From the NCBI GenBank assembly GCA_002633005.1, contig NMRA01000560.1, positions 64,001 to 128,000 on the forward strand: a stretch of 64,000 nucleotides of DNA, read 5' to 3'. Positions within the stretch are counted from its first letter, which is position 1. Every line of letters starts with the position of its first letter. Source of the DNA: Phoronis australis (lineage: Eukaryota; Phoronida; Phoronidae). A program made the position numbers and the translations under genes. The notes under the pieces are model-generated. The model saw only the letters and a program-made list of their open reading frames with translations, was not told the DNA's origin and did no database searches. This document shows positions 47,846-61,447 of this stretch, piece after piece.

Positions 47846-47977
47846 GGGGCTATTCGGAGAATTCTCCACGCTGTGTCGCTGCTGTACTAGTGGTGATTGA
47901 ATTGCGCATGCGTGGCTGTCTGCATGTAAACAACTGGTAAAATATGGAATTTTTATCAAAATACGTCGTCGCGCTAA

Positions 47978-48174
47978 GCCTTATTACTGCTAATTCCCTT
48001 GGTGCAAGTCTTCGACAGGTGGCCACAAATTCCCAAAAGACCTAAGGTTACTATATTCGTGGACAGTTGCGGTCAACAGGGTCAACTAACTGACAAAAAA
48101 GTGTGTGGATGTTGAAGCCCCGTGTGTGCTCTATGACTATGAAGTTCCATTCGGAGACTACACAACATTACTTG
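47978..48174 (+). pseudogene. X3 cassette exon 1, one-base frameshift
   Basis: Same exon as in X5 but one extra A in the run after CTAACTGAC (about 48092-48098) breaks the frame before KCVDVEAPC. The donor GTAAGT at 48175 is kept. All else matches the X5 copy, so the loss is recent. Confidence 0.55.
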
Positions 48175-48801
48175 GTAAGTTTTTAGCAATCAGTTTCTAT
48201 CAACATCGTTCGGTGATGTTATCCCCACCAGTTACCCCACTGAGAAACAGGTTTATTGAGTGGAACTAAGTGTTTCTTTTTAGAAACTCACCCGATGCCG
48301 GGTAGGCTAACAGCACAAATTCATATTGTCCTGGGTGGGAGAGCTCCCCAACAAAATAAGAGGTGTATGGTACGTGATGCACAGAAGTCAAGAGTGACTT
48401 TTTCACAGCAGTCTCTCTTCAAAACTATGCTGTTTCCAATAAAATTCTCTAGATGAGTGAGTTTCCTTATTTTATCGTGGACCCCACCCCCAGGACCACC
48501 AGCTCAGTTACCGAATTAACATGAATAAGCCTTAATTCAGTAAATGTAACATTGCATTTGAAAAAAATTGCTTGTTGAGATCAGAAGCACATTTTAAGTG
48601 TCATGAAAAATACACATTGTTAAATCACTTTTAGCCTGTTTCACATATTTTAATTCAGATATTAAATAAGACTTGGGTACAAAGGTTATTAGTTTCTACA
48701 CATAAACATGAAGATGAAATATCAAGTATGTTCTGCCTTACAAATGTAGTTTTGTCTTGTCTTTTCTTTTACAATTTGCTAATATTTCTATTCTGTTACA
48801 G

Positions 48802-48923
48802 GCGAGAAAAAAACAACTGAAACCAACCGCCTGACCATCTATTTCACCGTTGGACAAAGTGAAAAGCAATCCTTCAGCAATAACCTGAGAGAATTTAACG
48901 TAATTCAGAAATTCAGCACCTGA
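48802..48923 (+). CDS. X cassette exon 2 with stop codon
   Basis: After the acceptor TTCTGTTACAG (to 48801) the phase-1 frame reads EKKTTETNRLTIYFTVGQSE, then KQSFSNNLREFNVIQKFST and TGA. Joined to exon 1 at the phase-1 boundary (G plus GC) it makes one continuous reading frame. The intron is about 627 bp with a pyrimidine-rich end. X2 has the same exon at 24453-24573 with one A fewer, X1 and X4 have decayed versions. The sequence is polar with alternating hydrophobic residues; no domain was recognised. Confidence 0.4.
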
Positions 48924-51341
48924 TATGCCTGATTATGGACTCCCTCGCAATGTTGTTCCTTTCTGTGCTTTTTCAGTTTGCCATTTGTTTTTAAATACAC
49001 TGATAATTGTTTATTCTCGAATCTTGTGCATAGCAGATTCTTATCCAGCTAGCTTCATTTGAAAACATACAATAAGACAATCGATGCAGTCACTGAATGT
49101 CATTTCCCCATAATCTGTACCAAATTGAAAGTTTTCACCAATAGTATAAAGCCTTTCTTCTGAAAGGAAAATTTAATGTCACTCAGCTTTTGGCTTTCAT
49201 TTCACTGGGTTCTAGTTTCAATGGCCTATAGAAGCGCTTGTAAAAAAGGTACAGTTTCAACACGTGGCTTTGTTTCATGTAACCTCATTCAGCCTCAATA
49301 ACATCCACAATTAGACCCTTGAAGGTAAACACAGCAGCATATCACTTGAATCGTTTTGAGCCCAAAATCAGACTCTGAACTAGACCAGAGTGTGACTAGG
49401 TCTTCTTTAGCTTCAGTCCCTCATGTTTCTTCCAGGAAAGGAAATAAGCTATTGTACACACATGACTCATTGCCTATGAAAGGGCATCCTCACCAACAAG
49501 GCTTATTTGTGTAGCAGTCAGATATAGTTCGTCTGGATACACAGACAGTCCACTGGCACATCGTCTTATGGTAACTTAGTACTGTGATTCACATTTCTCC
49601 AAGGCCACTGACTTGCACATTGTGCCATGCAGCACTGCTGGTGTGTGGAAGTGCTGTGGGAAGAGAACGGAGTAACAAAGCTTGTCTATGATACAGCTTG
49701 AAGTGGCCTTAAAATGTCACTGAACCTGGAACAAATATTGAAATATGAATAATTAAGTACTCCAGATTGGATCAAAAATGTTATCCCTGTTTTTCAAAAA
49801 TATATGGTGATTGGTCTACAGTTTCACATAAAAGTAAATAATTACTATTTTCAGAAACCAAGGGTGTATATAATGAGTATTGCATAAAACTGTGTCTTTA
49901 TTTTTTATCCCTAGCCATAACAATTCTTTAAACGCATCACTTGTCTGTAAAATATACAAGTTTTTTGAGACAACTTCAAACCTTTGTTACCCATTTTCAA
50001 GCCTTTTTAATTTTGATACTTTCAGCAATTTTAAACTCAGATTACAGGTTCATGGGTCTGTCAAGCATACTTCTAGCCTAAGGTTGAGGGAACCGTTTTT
50101 CTTCTAATAGAAGATATGAAGACTTGGGTCATTTAAAAATGATGGATAATCTTTCTGTTGTTTAAGAGTAATTACAAATCGTAAGGCACCATCAAAAATG
50201 CAATTTTCACAAAAATGGCAGTCATTTGAATTTATAACGACTTGCAACATTTCAAGGCATGAGTTAAGACTATTCAGTCACTGTGAATTCGGAAAATGTA
50301 ATATATTTTCGTGGTTTTACAATTGATACAAGTAGCAAAACAGTTTAATGAAATCAACTTGAAGGGACTTCGTGAAGGTTAAGAATTACCTCACCATGCT
50401 CTTTTCCCCAAACATGTATTACCTGTTATTTCCACACATTCAGTTGTACCAAATATTACAACCCCCCATGCCAATCCCCCCTCAAAGGACCTGAATAAGT
50501 AATTTAACAAAATGACTTTAAAAATAGCTGTTCCTTTTCAAAGGCTTTGTTCGTTGTCTCCAATATTGAAAGTAGGCTTTGACAACAGATCTGCACTGGA
50601 TGGGAAGATCTTGTTGGTTAGCTGCAGTCAAATGCTAAAAACCAATTTTTGTCCATTCAGGGACGGTGCAGAAGCGATGCATATCTCCTCTGCACGGTAC
50701 AAGCCTTCAAACCTAAAAACCAAAGGTTACGTGAAAACTGACGTGATAGATTTCCATTTCAACGTGTAATAGATTTCCAGAAGACATATGATAGGGAGTA
50801 AACAAATAGTCTAATGCAATGGATATTTATCACTCACGTACCCTTTGCCATTGGGATTGGATTGTAATCTTAACTCATTAACCTGTATCGAGTTGACAGC
50901 ATAAACATTCAGCATTGATTGATGTAACTGTCACTGATAAACTTTTAGAAATCATTCCAAACAATAATAATGCTTTGATGTACGAAAAGATCCCGATTGC
51001 TACGTCAAGTATCGTATCACATATCACAACATACAAAGATTAACCAGACTCTGGCTGGCGACTGACTGCCGCGAAGTCGACATCGGCGAGTGCCTCAGTT
51101 AACAGGCATCGGTAGAATAATCATGGAATAATCGTTAAAATAATCACAAACCTTACCTTTGTATGAGGTCGTGCTTACTTCCTCTCATAGAAGCACTCTT
51201 TTTACGCAATCTCAGATTTAGTTGGCACGGCTGCAAGCCATTTCACCATGTATTTAAATGGCTCGCGAAATCGAGGCTGTTAATCTATCACCACTAGTAC
51301 ACGCACGCCCTCTAGTTATTGTAGATTTTCCGAATAGCCCC

Positions 51342-53390
51342 ATTCAGTTGATACGTAACATAAGCAATTTCAAAAATTCGTATTTGCCGACAGCGTGTAA
51401 TCTAAGTAGGTCAGCAGAGCTTGGCGACCAGATATCCGACCCAAGTGACGACCGCAATGGAACACAACTCCATAATACACTGTATGTCCGAATATCAAAC
51501 GCCTGTTGACCTTGTGCACTTGCGGCACTCAGGGTCATGTCATGATGAAAAGTTTACTCGTGGTTAAAAACAGACTTCATGCATCACTTAGCTCAATTAG
51601 TGTTTGCTAACAAGAAATTTATGCGTTTTGCATTAACACATAATTGGCCTGCATTATGTATTTAAGTGTTTAAAACCACCATTTTCCTTGTGTTGACAAA
51701 TGGCTGTTTTGTCAGCATCACTAAACCTTACTTTACGGCACTGCATATCACAATCGAGAATTCCACATTCCAAAAAACGGGAAAATAGAGGAAAGTCGAA
51801 TTCAATGAAAAGCTTTTTTTTGTACCTCCACGAATATGAGTGTTACGTATAAACGTTCCCGGTGCCAATGTGTTATGACCATCAACACGCGAGTTTCTTG
51901 TACAAACTTATACCATATCCCGCTTCTCGGCGTCACGCGAGAAAGAGAAAAGAGCCACAGCTTGGTCAAGCACTAAGTTGTCACTGACAACCACCATAAA
52001 TAAACACCTCGCCATACCTTTTCATATCAGGAAAACGAGCGGTTGACAACTTTTCGCACCGAACACAATCGATGATTACCAGTGCTGTTATCCTGAATTT
52101 ATGTAGCATGTAGCGACCAATAATTGCTTATAACTCGAGATCAGCTAATTAACATATCGCCGGATAGTGTTTGCAGGTGTTCTAATTTGACAGCTGGTCA
52201 ACTGATTTGTTTTTGATATGAAATTGGTGATTTTAGCGCTTTAACACATTGGCTTGTAATTAACGAATAGCCAACAATAACCAAACGCAGTTCATACAAA
52301 TACACGTAAAGATGGCTTCAATGTTTTTCAGTCATTTACAAGAACACATTACTAACAAAAATATCCCAAATTACAAATTTTGCAGAAAAACAAATAAAAC
52401 AATAAGCTAATAAGCTATGGTATTACACTCATTTCGCGGAATTCACTTATGCAACCACCTCACTTGGAGCAAACGTGTTCAAGAAGTATAAAAAATAGCA
52501 AAAACATGTGGAAATTTATCGTCGCACTTTTTCCCTCATAAGCCATTATTAAAATCTCTGAACCTTCTGTCTGTTGACGACTTGTTCATACTGTCCTTTT
52601 TTTAAATTAGTATATAAATCATCTAATCCTCTGCCGCCAATCCTTTCGGGTTTTCCAGCAATTACAAACACCTCCTGGAGGTAGTACACTCCAACCCTTT
52701 AATTACAGATGTTCCAATTTTACGTCCCGTAATGCTGTATCAATTAACAGGTTCAAATGTATCCGCACCCACATTACCTTATAAACAACAAGTTAACGCC
52801 CCGCAATATCTATGCCAATTTACATGTCCAAGTGCACCTGCACATTCCTTCATTTCTTATGAACAACAATTTTCTGCAAATATCCGGTACGCTATAGTTA
52901 AAATTCACACTCACTCAAGTGTTGATGTTAGTTAGTTACTCTGAATAGTGCGAAATACAATATTGTCTCATATGAATTACTTATTTGTAATTATGTATTG
53001 TAGATATGTTCAATTAGGACTTTCATTTCTTTATAAACCACTAAAATGTAAGAGTATCATCTGTTTTCTGCTCCTAATTTCCAAGCAATTGAGAAAATGG
53101 ATTATTCCATACATGTGTTCAGTAGGAAATCTCCGACAATTTGACATAAATCGTAGGAATTGTCCTACGGTAATAGAACATGGTTTAAAAAGTACTAGTC
53201 AGAAAGAGAAAGTAAAATGGAAATATGCCCTAAATCGAAAATCAGGAAATAGATAGTGTCACAAACTTGGCTCGAATTTTCCCTTGCCACGACAGCAATA
53301 GATAAAAGAGATGGATGGTCACGTGAGTATATGATAAGCAAATTGTATGATCATGCGACTATATGATAAGCAAATTGTTACTGCGTAAAT
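51342..53390. other. No gene recognised
   Basis: AT-rich DNA. Open frames at 52732-52935 and 52948-53256 lack recognisable domains, initiation context or splice-bounded structure. They may be chance. Confidence 0.45.
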
Positions 53391-53399
53391 GAGAAATGC

Positions 53400-53475
53400 A
53401 TTTTATATATGTTTGCGTGTGCTTGTGCTCGTGTATGCGTGTATGTGTGCGCACGCGCGTGAATGTGCCTGTGTC
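53400..53475. repeat. TG/CG alternating low-complexity tract
   Basis: GTGTGCTTGTGCTCGTGTAT-type alternating purine-pyrimidine with a GCGCACGCGCGT core, a potential Z-DNA-forming tract. Confidence 0.7.
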
Positions 53476-56400
53476 TTAGTTTAACTCTCCAATTTTTCAA
53501 TTTAGGATTGGTACCCTGTATTCACCAGGCCTGACTGTTCAGGTCCCGTGCTCAGATTCCGTAGATATTTTGTTCCACGCGCTAACTACAATTTCACTTA
53601 TAGATTTCCAGGTAGTGTGGATCAGGCGGTTGGTAGCAATACCGTGGGTTTACAAGTTAATTGAAATATGTTTGTACACCAGTCTTTAGCAACCGTGATA
53701 ACTCGATTAGAAACACGATTGCAAGCCCATCATTTATCCGGGTTCTACCCGGTTTGTTGTCAATCTGAATAAATTAAGTTCTGGCGAATTTCAGTTCTTG
53801 AGAAAGATCGTTCAGTCGTGCGTGAGGCGTTATATGACATATGTCGAGGAGAATATGAATTAGGCGTAACACCTGGAACAATAACTGGCGTGCAATTGGC
53901 GCGTCACCACGCAGATGCCATGTCAAATGCTTGATCTATTTGAAAAATTACTTCTTCATTACACCTTGCAGTGAATTTCTAATAATTTAAACTTTGGATA
54001 AAATTACTGGTACCTGCACCGCGACAATAGTATATAGGCGCGCATAATTACCCTAGTACACGAAAACAGGCGATTAGTAAGCACTTGTGCGCTCGTGCAG
54101 ACGATGCAACGCAATTTAAATGTAGGCCTGGCGGCGTCATCATAATTGTAGCTCCTGAGATGACCAATAAAGACCAACAGAGGAACTTGGATAAAATTGT
54201 TAAAAGGTTGGATATTTTTGTCAATCAGTATAAAATTGCAAAACTTAGTAAGCCCGAGAACAATTTTCGTTCTCGCGAAGTGACGGTTTGTAGTTGAAGT
54301 CAGGCCTGAGTTGGCTAAATGGAAACACTTATGTTAAGTGATGAGAAACAAAATCTGATACCAGGAAACCAATGTTCACCACCACTGTAACAAGCGAAAT
54401 TCATGCAGCTGTATCCGATCCACGCGGTTAGAAGTCCGTTTATGGCCACTGCACAACAACGGCAGTCACCAAGCGCCATCTGTGAGCGCCCGTACAAACG
54501 ATAAGTACAAGCAGAATGACAAGGGGATGCCATGGGTCACTGCCGCATTACCACAGATGAACTATTAATAAGGATCATTGAGAGCTCAGCCTTGAGTGAC
54601 TTACAGGGAGTGTGAAGCCGACATAGTTCCCCGAGACGTTTCCGTGTTTTGACGCAACGCAGACATTTGGCAGATGGGCTTGGAATACACTGTGAAGGAA
54701 CAGTAAACGAATTTGTTAAGGAACTCAGTCGAGTTCATTTGCGGACGGATGGCTCAGCTGGGCTATTTTTAGCTTTGACTTGGTGAGCATCCGACTTTTT
54801 ACTTAGGACTGTGAACTTAAGACGTTGGTGGAGTACAGCTATGCATTGCATGTAGAACTTCCGTGGATCATGGGACAGTTGGTAAGTACATTGAATTATG
54901 CCGATGTGCTACTAACTCGTGTGAATGACTCACGGCAGGCCAGTAATGGTCTATATGATGTAACGGTCACGCCTATATAGTCGCACGGTGATTACGCTGT
55001 CACAGCTGAAGCCGGTCAAGCGTGATGTTTTCTATCGTGTTTTCTTTAGTAGGCCTGTTTTATTTTGTCCTTTCCGCTCGAAAGCACAGAGTCAACCATC
55101 ACCCGAATAAAAGCGAAAAACCTTCACTGACCACGTAAATAATTATATACTTGGCCGTTGTAACACGGTTTGACGAAGCCCCTTTAACCGAAATCCACGA
55201 GGGTAAACGTTCGAGAATGATGAGTCAGAGTCGAGGTAACCAACATATTTCCTTTAGTTATTAACGACACTTATAACTGTAATAAGATGACTTGCAGAGT
55301 CGTGACCTGGCGCGGCTTTCAATTCGTATTTCTGTCGGTGATGTTTGTCCCCGAGTTCCCATGCGTGGGAGATAAGCGGGGAGGTAGGATATCTTGTACA
55401 GCCAGCTCCATAGCAGAGAATATAGATATATACATATAGATTGACAGACAGGTTATGCGGATCAGGTTGATCGCATAACGAAGACTAGGATAGAAACAGA
55501 AAGGTTTAGGAGTCGCTTTTATGAAGCCCACCATAATTAAAAAGTAATGTAACGAAAGAATAGTGCTAAAGCCAAAATGGCTTGAAAATGAAACATTGTC
55601 AATAAAAATACCCGTTAACAACATGAACTGTAATGTAAAGTCTAATTGCATAAACTAGTTTTAGTGTAGACAAAACAAAGTAATTACAGTTCAATCAACT
55701 GCCACGTGTGAGACTTAAAAATGGGAGATGGCAGAAACAATTAGCGAATGTAATGAAATCCTTAACACGGTTATTAAAAATCCTTCTTATGAACAACTCA
55801 GTAAAGCAATTTGTGTTGCGCATTCTACGTTAGTCCGAGAATCCCTGAAATGCGTTAACTTCTTCTTGAACGGTTAATGGTTATCCAGTGCTGCTAATTA
55901 ACCCTGGAATAAAGTACAGAAGACATTTTTTGGCAATGATTATGTCTGCGGTATTAACGATCTCAATTGAGGGATTGCTGCTGTCTGAAATGAGCTCAGG
56001 TTGTGTGAGACAACTGACCTGTTTTCTGCGTAATTAATCCCAAATAAATGTTTCAAAGATGGAAAGTTCCAGTGGAAGCAAAGTTGTGCAGTCACGTTGG
56101 TACTGTCATTAGCTGGTTTGAAGCTGACAAAATGTTGTATTTCTTCAAACAAAAGAAGGTTTGAGGGTTTTGCGTGAGCAATAAATTTGCTGTGGGGTAT
56201 GTGATTAAGTGTGGGTTTCCACCCACCCAACACGATACCCGGGCGAATCCCATGAGAGAGACGATACTGCACATGCGACGAACCATGAGAGAGCTAAATA
56301 TTCGTCCGCGCCAAAATACTCAGAGAAGCTCCGGTGTGAAATTATAATAGCAGTCACTTAGGCCGCATAACGCGGGAACAATCCTAAACATCTACATAGT

Positions 56401-59400
56401 ATTGTACCTGTTAAGTAACAATGAAAATACTCATCAAAAGGTTCAGTTGAAACGAATCTCCTTCAGATGGCCCGGTCCCATACAATTAACGTTACAAGTA
56501 GACGAATTTGTTTGGATATGGAATATTCATTCATCTGGAGCTCCCTTTATGTTTCACCGATGCATTTAATACACTCCATGTATAAAGTGTCGTTCACTGA
56601 TAACTACTCGAACAAGACAAAACACCACAGTGGTTTTTTTAAACCGGTTTAAAGTTGTAACTGTATCAGGGTCATAGCCCTGACGAGCAACTGTAAAAGT
56701 TGTAACTCTTTGTATAGTTGGGAGGATTTTTAAAATTCACATAAATGGATAGATAGATTCAAGTAGTTAAATGTAGAATTATAAAGGTAAATCAAAGTCT
56801 GTTTGTAAAGCATTACTAGTAACTAACAGAAACTACAGCATCTAAGAAAAAGAGATACAAGAGATAAACACTAGAAGGTATAAAATCGAAGTGTTAATAA
56901 TTTTATTCAGTCATATGTTGTATGTCTCTTTTTAAAGTTGTACTCAGACGAATACAACCCAGGTGTAACATTTTCAAGTGTTATTTGTTACGTTATGGTT
57001 ACCGGTCACAATCACACTTATAACTGTTGTAGTGATCCTAGTTCGTGGTTTTAGTCGCTAGTCGTCACTGCTTTGCATTCAGATCCGCGTTATTGCCATT
57101 ATTTTCAACGAGATGTGACAAAAGCGCCACTTTCTGAGTTATGGCTTTTGCAATTGCCGTGTTCACCGACGCCGAATTACAACTGAAAACCCCTCGCTAA
57201 ACCACCCTACAGTTACATGTAGCTTTTAAAATCAATTTTAAAGTATTTAGACCGAGAGTTGTAACCTTTAAATCGATTTTAAAACTTACAACCGCTTTGG
57301 TGTGAACAGGGTATATGACCAAAGAGATGTTTAATTTGGAAGAAATGACAAGTGACGAGAAGAGAATAAGATTGATGCAAAAGCATCCAGGTATATTGCT
57401 CTCACAGTAATTGATGTAGCTAAATGTAATGCCTGATTTAAGACAATTTGAAATATCCGAGAGTGACTTGCAAATTTTCGAGCAATTTCAGATAAAATTT
57501 ACTGTTGAATATATTTTGTAATAACCTGATTTTTAATTAGTTTTTATTGGTAGTTATTTGAAATATAATTGGTCTCTAACGGGTAGATGTTCTCATTAAA
57601 ATAGGGGCTCTTGAGACAGCTGTCTATGCAGAGCTATTTAATCGTTTGTGCTGGGATTAAAAGATGGGAAATTTTGAAAATAACTGTAAGCAGCGTTGCT
57701 GGTAATATTTTAAAGAAGTTTCAAGCAGACAAAGTTTTTTCTGTCTTCTGTAGTATCCAGAATTCTTACGCCAGAGGGGGTTAAAAAGACCGGAAATATA
57801 CAGGTCACCTACACACCGCGTTGCTGTTATGTTTAACGCTTATCAAATCCGAATGTATTTGAAGGAAAGACAAATCATCTTCTGTCAGGAGGCTTAAACT
57901 TCGACAAATGCCGGTAGGCTTTGTGTGGACATTAATTGTATTGTAGCTTATATGCCGATGTTCACGTTTTTTAATGGTTTTTAGTTTTTTTAATATTATT
58001 TTAATAATCTACGTAGCTTTAAGAAGCCCCACACAGAGATGCCACAATGAAGATGAGGAAAAGTCAATGAACAATAAATATGCGTTAAATTAAAATTTAA
58101 AAGAGAGACATGGATGAAATCTTAATTTTCTTTTTTATGTCAGTCGGTTTGCAAAACAAGAAAATGATATGGGCAAGCGAATTCAGGAAACTGCTCCGCA
58201 TTCCTTTGTTTCGCATTTACGAAATTTTCTGGTGAGATAAAGCATCTAGCAGACCACGGGTGCATGTAGTTTGCACGGAAACTTACATGCATATTCACTA
58301 ATCCGCGGATGTAATGAGAAACAGCGCTCGTCTGCTGCCAAACTTGTACGACCGAAGCTACTCTTTGGAGGTCACGTAACACACAACCACATACCACGAG
58401 CATCTCCCGATTTTTTGAGCTCACAATAGCCACCTTCGCTCTTCATCTTCCTTGACAGAAAATGAAGCATGTGGGGTTTGCCAAATGGTTGTAACAACAC
58501 AGTTTTTGTTGTTTCTTGTCGGGCGTGATGGATTAAAAACAAGCAATCGTCTTTTAAGAGACGAACAAGCTGCGTATGAGTTAAGAAGGGATATCACATG
58601 ACCTATGGTATTTCTATATAAGAACCATTATTGTTTTACTACAAAATTACTTGAAATGAAATGGCTTGTAAAGGCCCGTATTCGGAAGAAACTGAATTTT
58701 TATTAAAGTGCCGTCCACACACACAGAGACTTACCCTGGAACACGCTTCTCCTGGAACGAGTTGTCGCTAGGTTTGAGTGTTGTCTGGACTCTATTTAAA
58801 CTAGCACAACTTACCCCACTTGTGACAACTTACCACTGTAAAATTGGTCTCGACTTATTACTAACACAGATGAGAATTGGTCTTGCAAAGAACGGGCAGT
58901 TCGTCACATTATTGTTGTTCTTCGAGGCAATATTCCGCGAATAAAACGACACACCGTGGCAAGTCGTCTTACAGAGAAAGGTCTGAGGCGAACGATCTGC
59001 CAGTTCTTCCCAAGTCCACAAATCACATGGGGTTTGACAATGGAATAATTTGAGGTCAATTTCGTAACGGTAAGTTCTCAAAATCAAAAAGTTGGTTCAC
59101 CGGTGTTACGTCAACTGAAGCTCGCTTAAAGACCTATTTGGAAACTATTAGTGAATGTGAACACTTCCGACTTCCAAGTGAAACTTTGTCAAAACGTAAA
59201 TTTTTTAAGATAGTCTTCTAACGCTAAACCATAATCTAAATTGTATGCATATTGCATAAAAGTTATCCAAAAAGAATGCAGTTAAAAATTAAAATCGTTG
59301 AGGAGTGATTTGACATTTATCTCAGAAACAGACCGCAGCTAATACTTAGTATGGCCAAGAATATGGCCAAATGGCATCGTTTTAGAGTTATTTTCAAGAC

Positions 59401-61300
59401 TGAGGTGGCACTCATCGGTTGTTGCTGATTTTTGGCTTGAAAAAAAAACAGCTCTTGGCAGCTCCAATATTCTGTTCCTCAGGTCTTATAAAACCTGAAA
59501 ATATGAAAGTTCATTTCGCCAAAAACTTCAAAAGCTTTTCACAAAGTCTTTTGAAACTGATAACATACTCAACTCTTTCTTCTTTATGACTTCCACAAGT
59601 TCAGTTTGCTACTTAAAGGCGAACGCGAATACATTAATCGCAGTTTTCACCACAAATGCATGCATTTGCGTAACATTTCGATTCTTAAGAACTGAGCGAC
59701 CGTGCATAAAGACTCCCAAAACTCCCTAGATTACAGAAATCAGTTAAAACATGGTTGTCGACCAGCCAGAATTTTCACAAATCCAAAGAGTGTGACGTGA
59801 ACCCGAATTTCCTGCTCAATTTTAACCTCCCGCTTGCAAGCAGTAAATGTATACTAAAAGCCACCACTGAGAAAAACCGGATCAAGAGGTCAACACCTGG
59901 TAATCTTTCATTCAGAACAGAACAAAAAATCAAGAAAAATGCCATTTGTAGCACAAAAGTTTTCTCAGCCAAACCAGCGGGCGCCAATTTTCAACGCATT
60001 ACCCTAAATTTAGTAATTTCAAAAGGGTAAAATACGTTTTTCCTACTTTAATTAAGATTCTGCGAAGAATTAAGCGTCCATTTAAAGGAAGGAAATCAAT
60101 TTTTCACGAACCTTATTTTAGAAAGCTTTTAGTGATTCTTAAGAAAAATCTGCCCATGAAGTTAGACTTCTAACTTAATCGGGCATTAAACCCTTGATTT
60201 GAACTTTTAGACTGAATTGTTAGTTTTGCGTTCGGGACGAAGGAGATGCTATGACGTCATTGTTCATGCCAATTGTTGTTTTTGTGTTGATGGTGCGACA
60301 AAATATGTTTTCACAGTTAATGGGATATTTTTCTAATATCTTGAACACAGCGTGCATTTAAGCATTAAAAAGAGCTTGTTTCCGGAGGAGCGCTCTTATT
60401 TTTATCGGTGATTTCCAATAAAAACACTCTATCGGGGCACTCTTTCGGACATTTCCGAAATTAATGCAGGTATAAATTAATATCTAAATCTAAGCTGTCA
60501 TCAGATAAACCCAGACCATTTCACTAAAACCCTTTCAGCTAACTTTGGACACGAATTTATGGTAATGTCGTAGTGTATTTTTTCTATGCCGCAGAAGATT
60601 AAAAATTGTTATGCATTAACTTATCTTATTAATGAAATCTGATCACCTTGGTATGTTTTTTTTCACGCCAATAAGTCTGCAGGTGATTGTCAAAACCTAC
60701 AACCGGATTCGAGCATACTTAACCTTTTGGTAACTCTAAAGATCACACCTTACAGGTGTGTGTTGCTTGGGAATCTGCTCCGTTCACCAAAAATTTCCCA
60801 GCAACCTTTGCGTATATCAAAATGGCGACGACCATCATGCTATTGGGAATCGGAAGTGTGAAGGAAGAGCAAAGCCAGTTAATCGTCTTCCCAAGTTAAT
60901 AATTACGCATTTCTTCTGGTTTAAACACTTAATTCCGTAAGGTTTTCAACCATTAATCTTGTTTCTAGGTCAATATACAGTATTGTCAGTTGAAGCGAGA
61001 GTACATTTTGGGATACCCTGTATTTACTAAACCATCTTTATGATTGAAGTTCCTGTTTGATAATGTTCGGTCACTCTTAGTGATGTGCCTATAATCAAAA
61101 ATCAAAATCTGCATTCATTTTTCTAAACGGAAACTGCCGCGCCATCTTTGAAAACCTTTGTTTTGGTCCATATTTTTGGTGGAACCCACTGTTTTGTTTT
61201 GTTTTTATTACGGTGAGTCATTGTTTCTAACTACATGTAAGTGTGATGAAACCTAGGACCGAATGGAAAGATTTGATCGCCACCGCTAATTTAATTTATT
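53476..61300. other. Long gene-poor stretch, nothing recognised
   Basis: I looked for FTP, SRCR, kringle, EGF, CCP and LINE/LTR signatures in all frames by eye and found none that hold up. Candidate open frames (54085-54297, 55940-56272 minus, 58140-58433 minus, 59755-60030) have no domain or splice support. A phase-compatible segment at 53510-53615, opened after CAATTTAG, reads LTVQVPCSDSVDIL but is unrecognised. The missing second half of SRCR 2 was not found here. Confidence 0.4.
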
Positions 61301-61333
61301 ATGCGCCCACATATTTATATGTGGACGCATTAT
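61300..61333. repeat. Palindrome at the start of the 61.3-kb array
   Basis: TGCGCCCACATAT and ATATGTGGACGCA are near-perfect inverted repeats separated by two bases, marking the left edge of the repetitive block. Confidence 0.7.
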
Positions 61334-61341
61334 GCCGTCAT

Positions 61342-61447
61342 CTCCGTCCGTCCGTCCGGCGTCCGTCCGGCGTCCGTCCGGCGTCCGTCCGGCGTCCGTC
61401 CGGCGTCCGTCCGGCGTCCGTCCGCGTCCGTCCGGCGTCCGACGTCC
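61342..61447. repeat. 11-bp GC-rich minisatellite
   Basis: About eight or nine copies of GTCCGTCCGGC, one shortened near 61420. Open frames through it on both strands (RPSGVRPASV-type) are a consequence of the 11-bp period and are not genes. Confidence 0.9.

Larger units (their letters stand above)
47846..51341 (+). mobile_element. Transposon X, copy 3 (3.50 kb, complete ends)
   Basis: The best complete copy. It starts GGGGCTATTCGGAGAATTCT and ends AGATTTTCCGAATAGCCCC. Flanks are TTGAAT and ATTCAG, consistent with insertion at GAATTC with a 2-bp AT duplication. The inverted repeats are imperfect over about 50 bp, with a second shared block GTACTAGTGGTGAT. Left half: two-exon cassette (47978-48174 and 48802-48923). 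Right half: DNA collinear with X1, X2 and X4, with open frames at 49880-50107 and 50512-50769 that are probably not genes. No DDE/D transposase was recognised, so it may be non-autonomous or use an unfamiliar enzyme. Confidence 0.88.

Noticed and set aside
49880-50107. Open frame conserved among X copies (also 25527-25754 and 37976-38200)
   Set aside because: Similarity tracks overall X DNA identity; no codon-level conservation visible and composition is AT-driven. Kept only as a note in the X entries.
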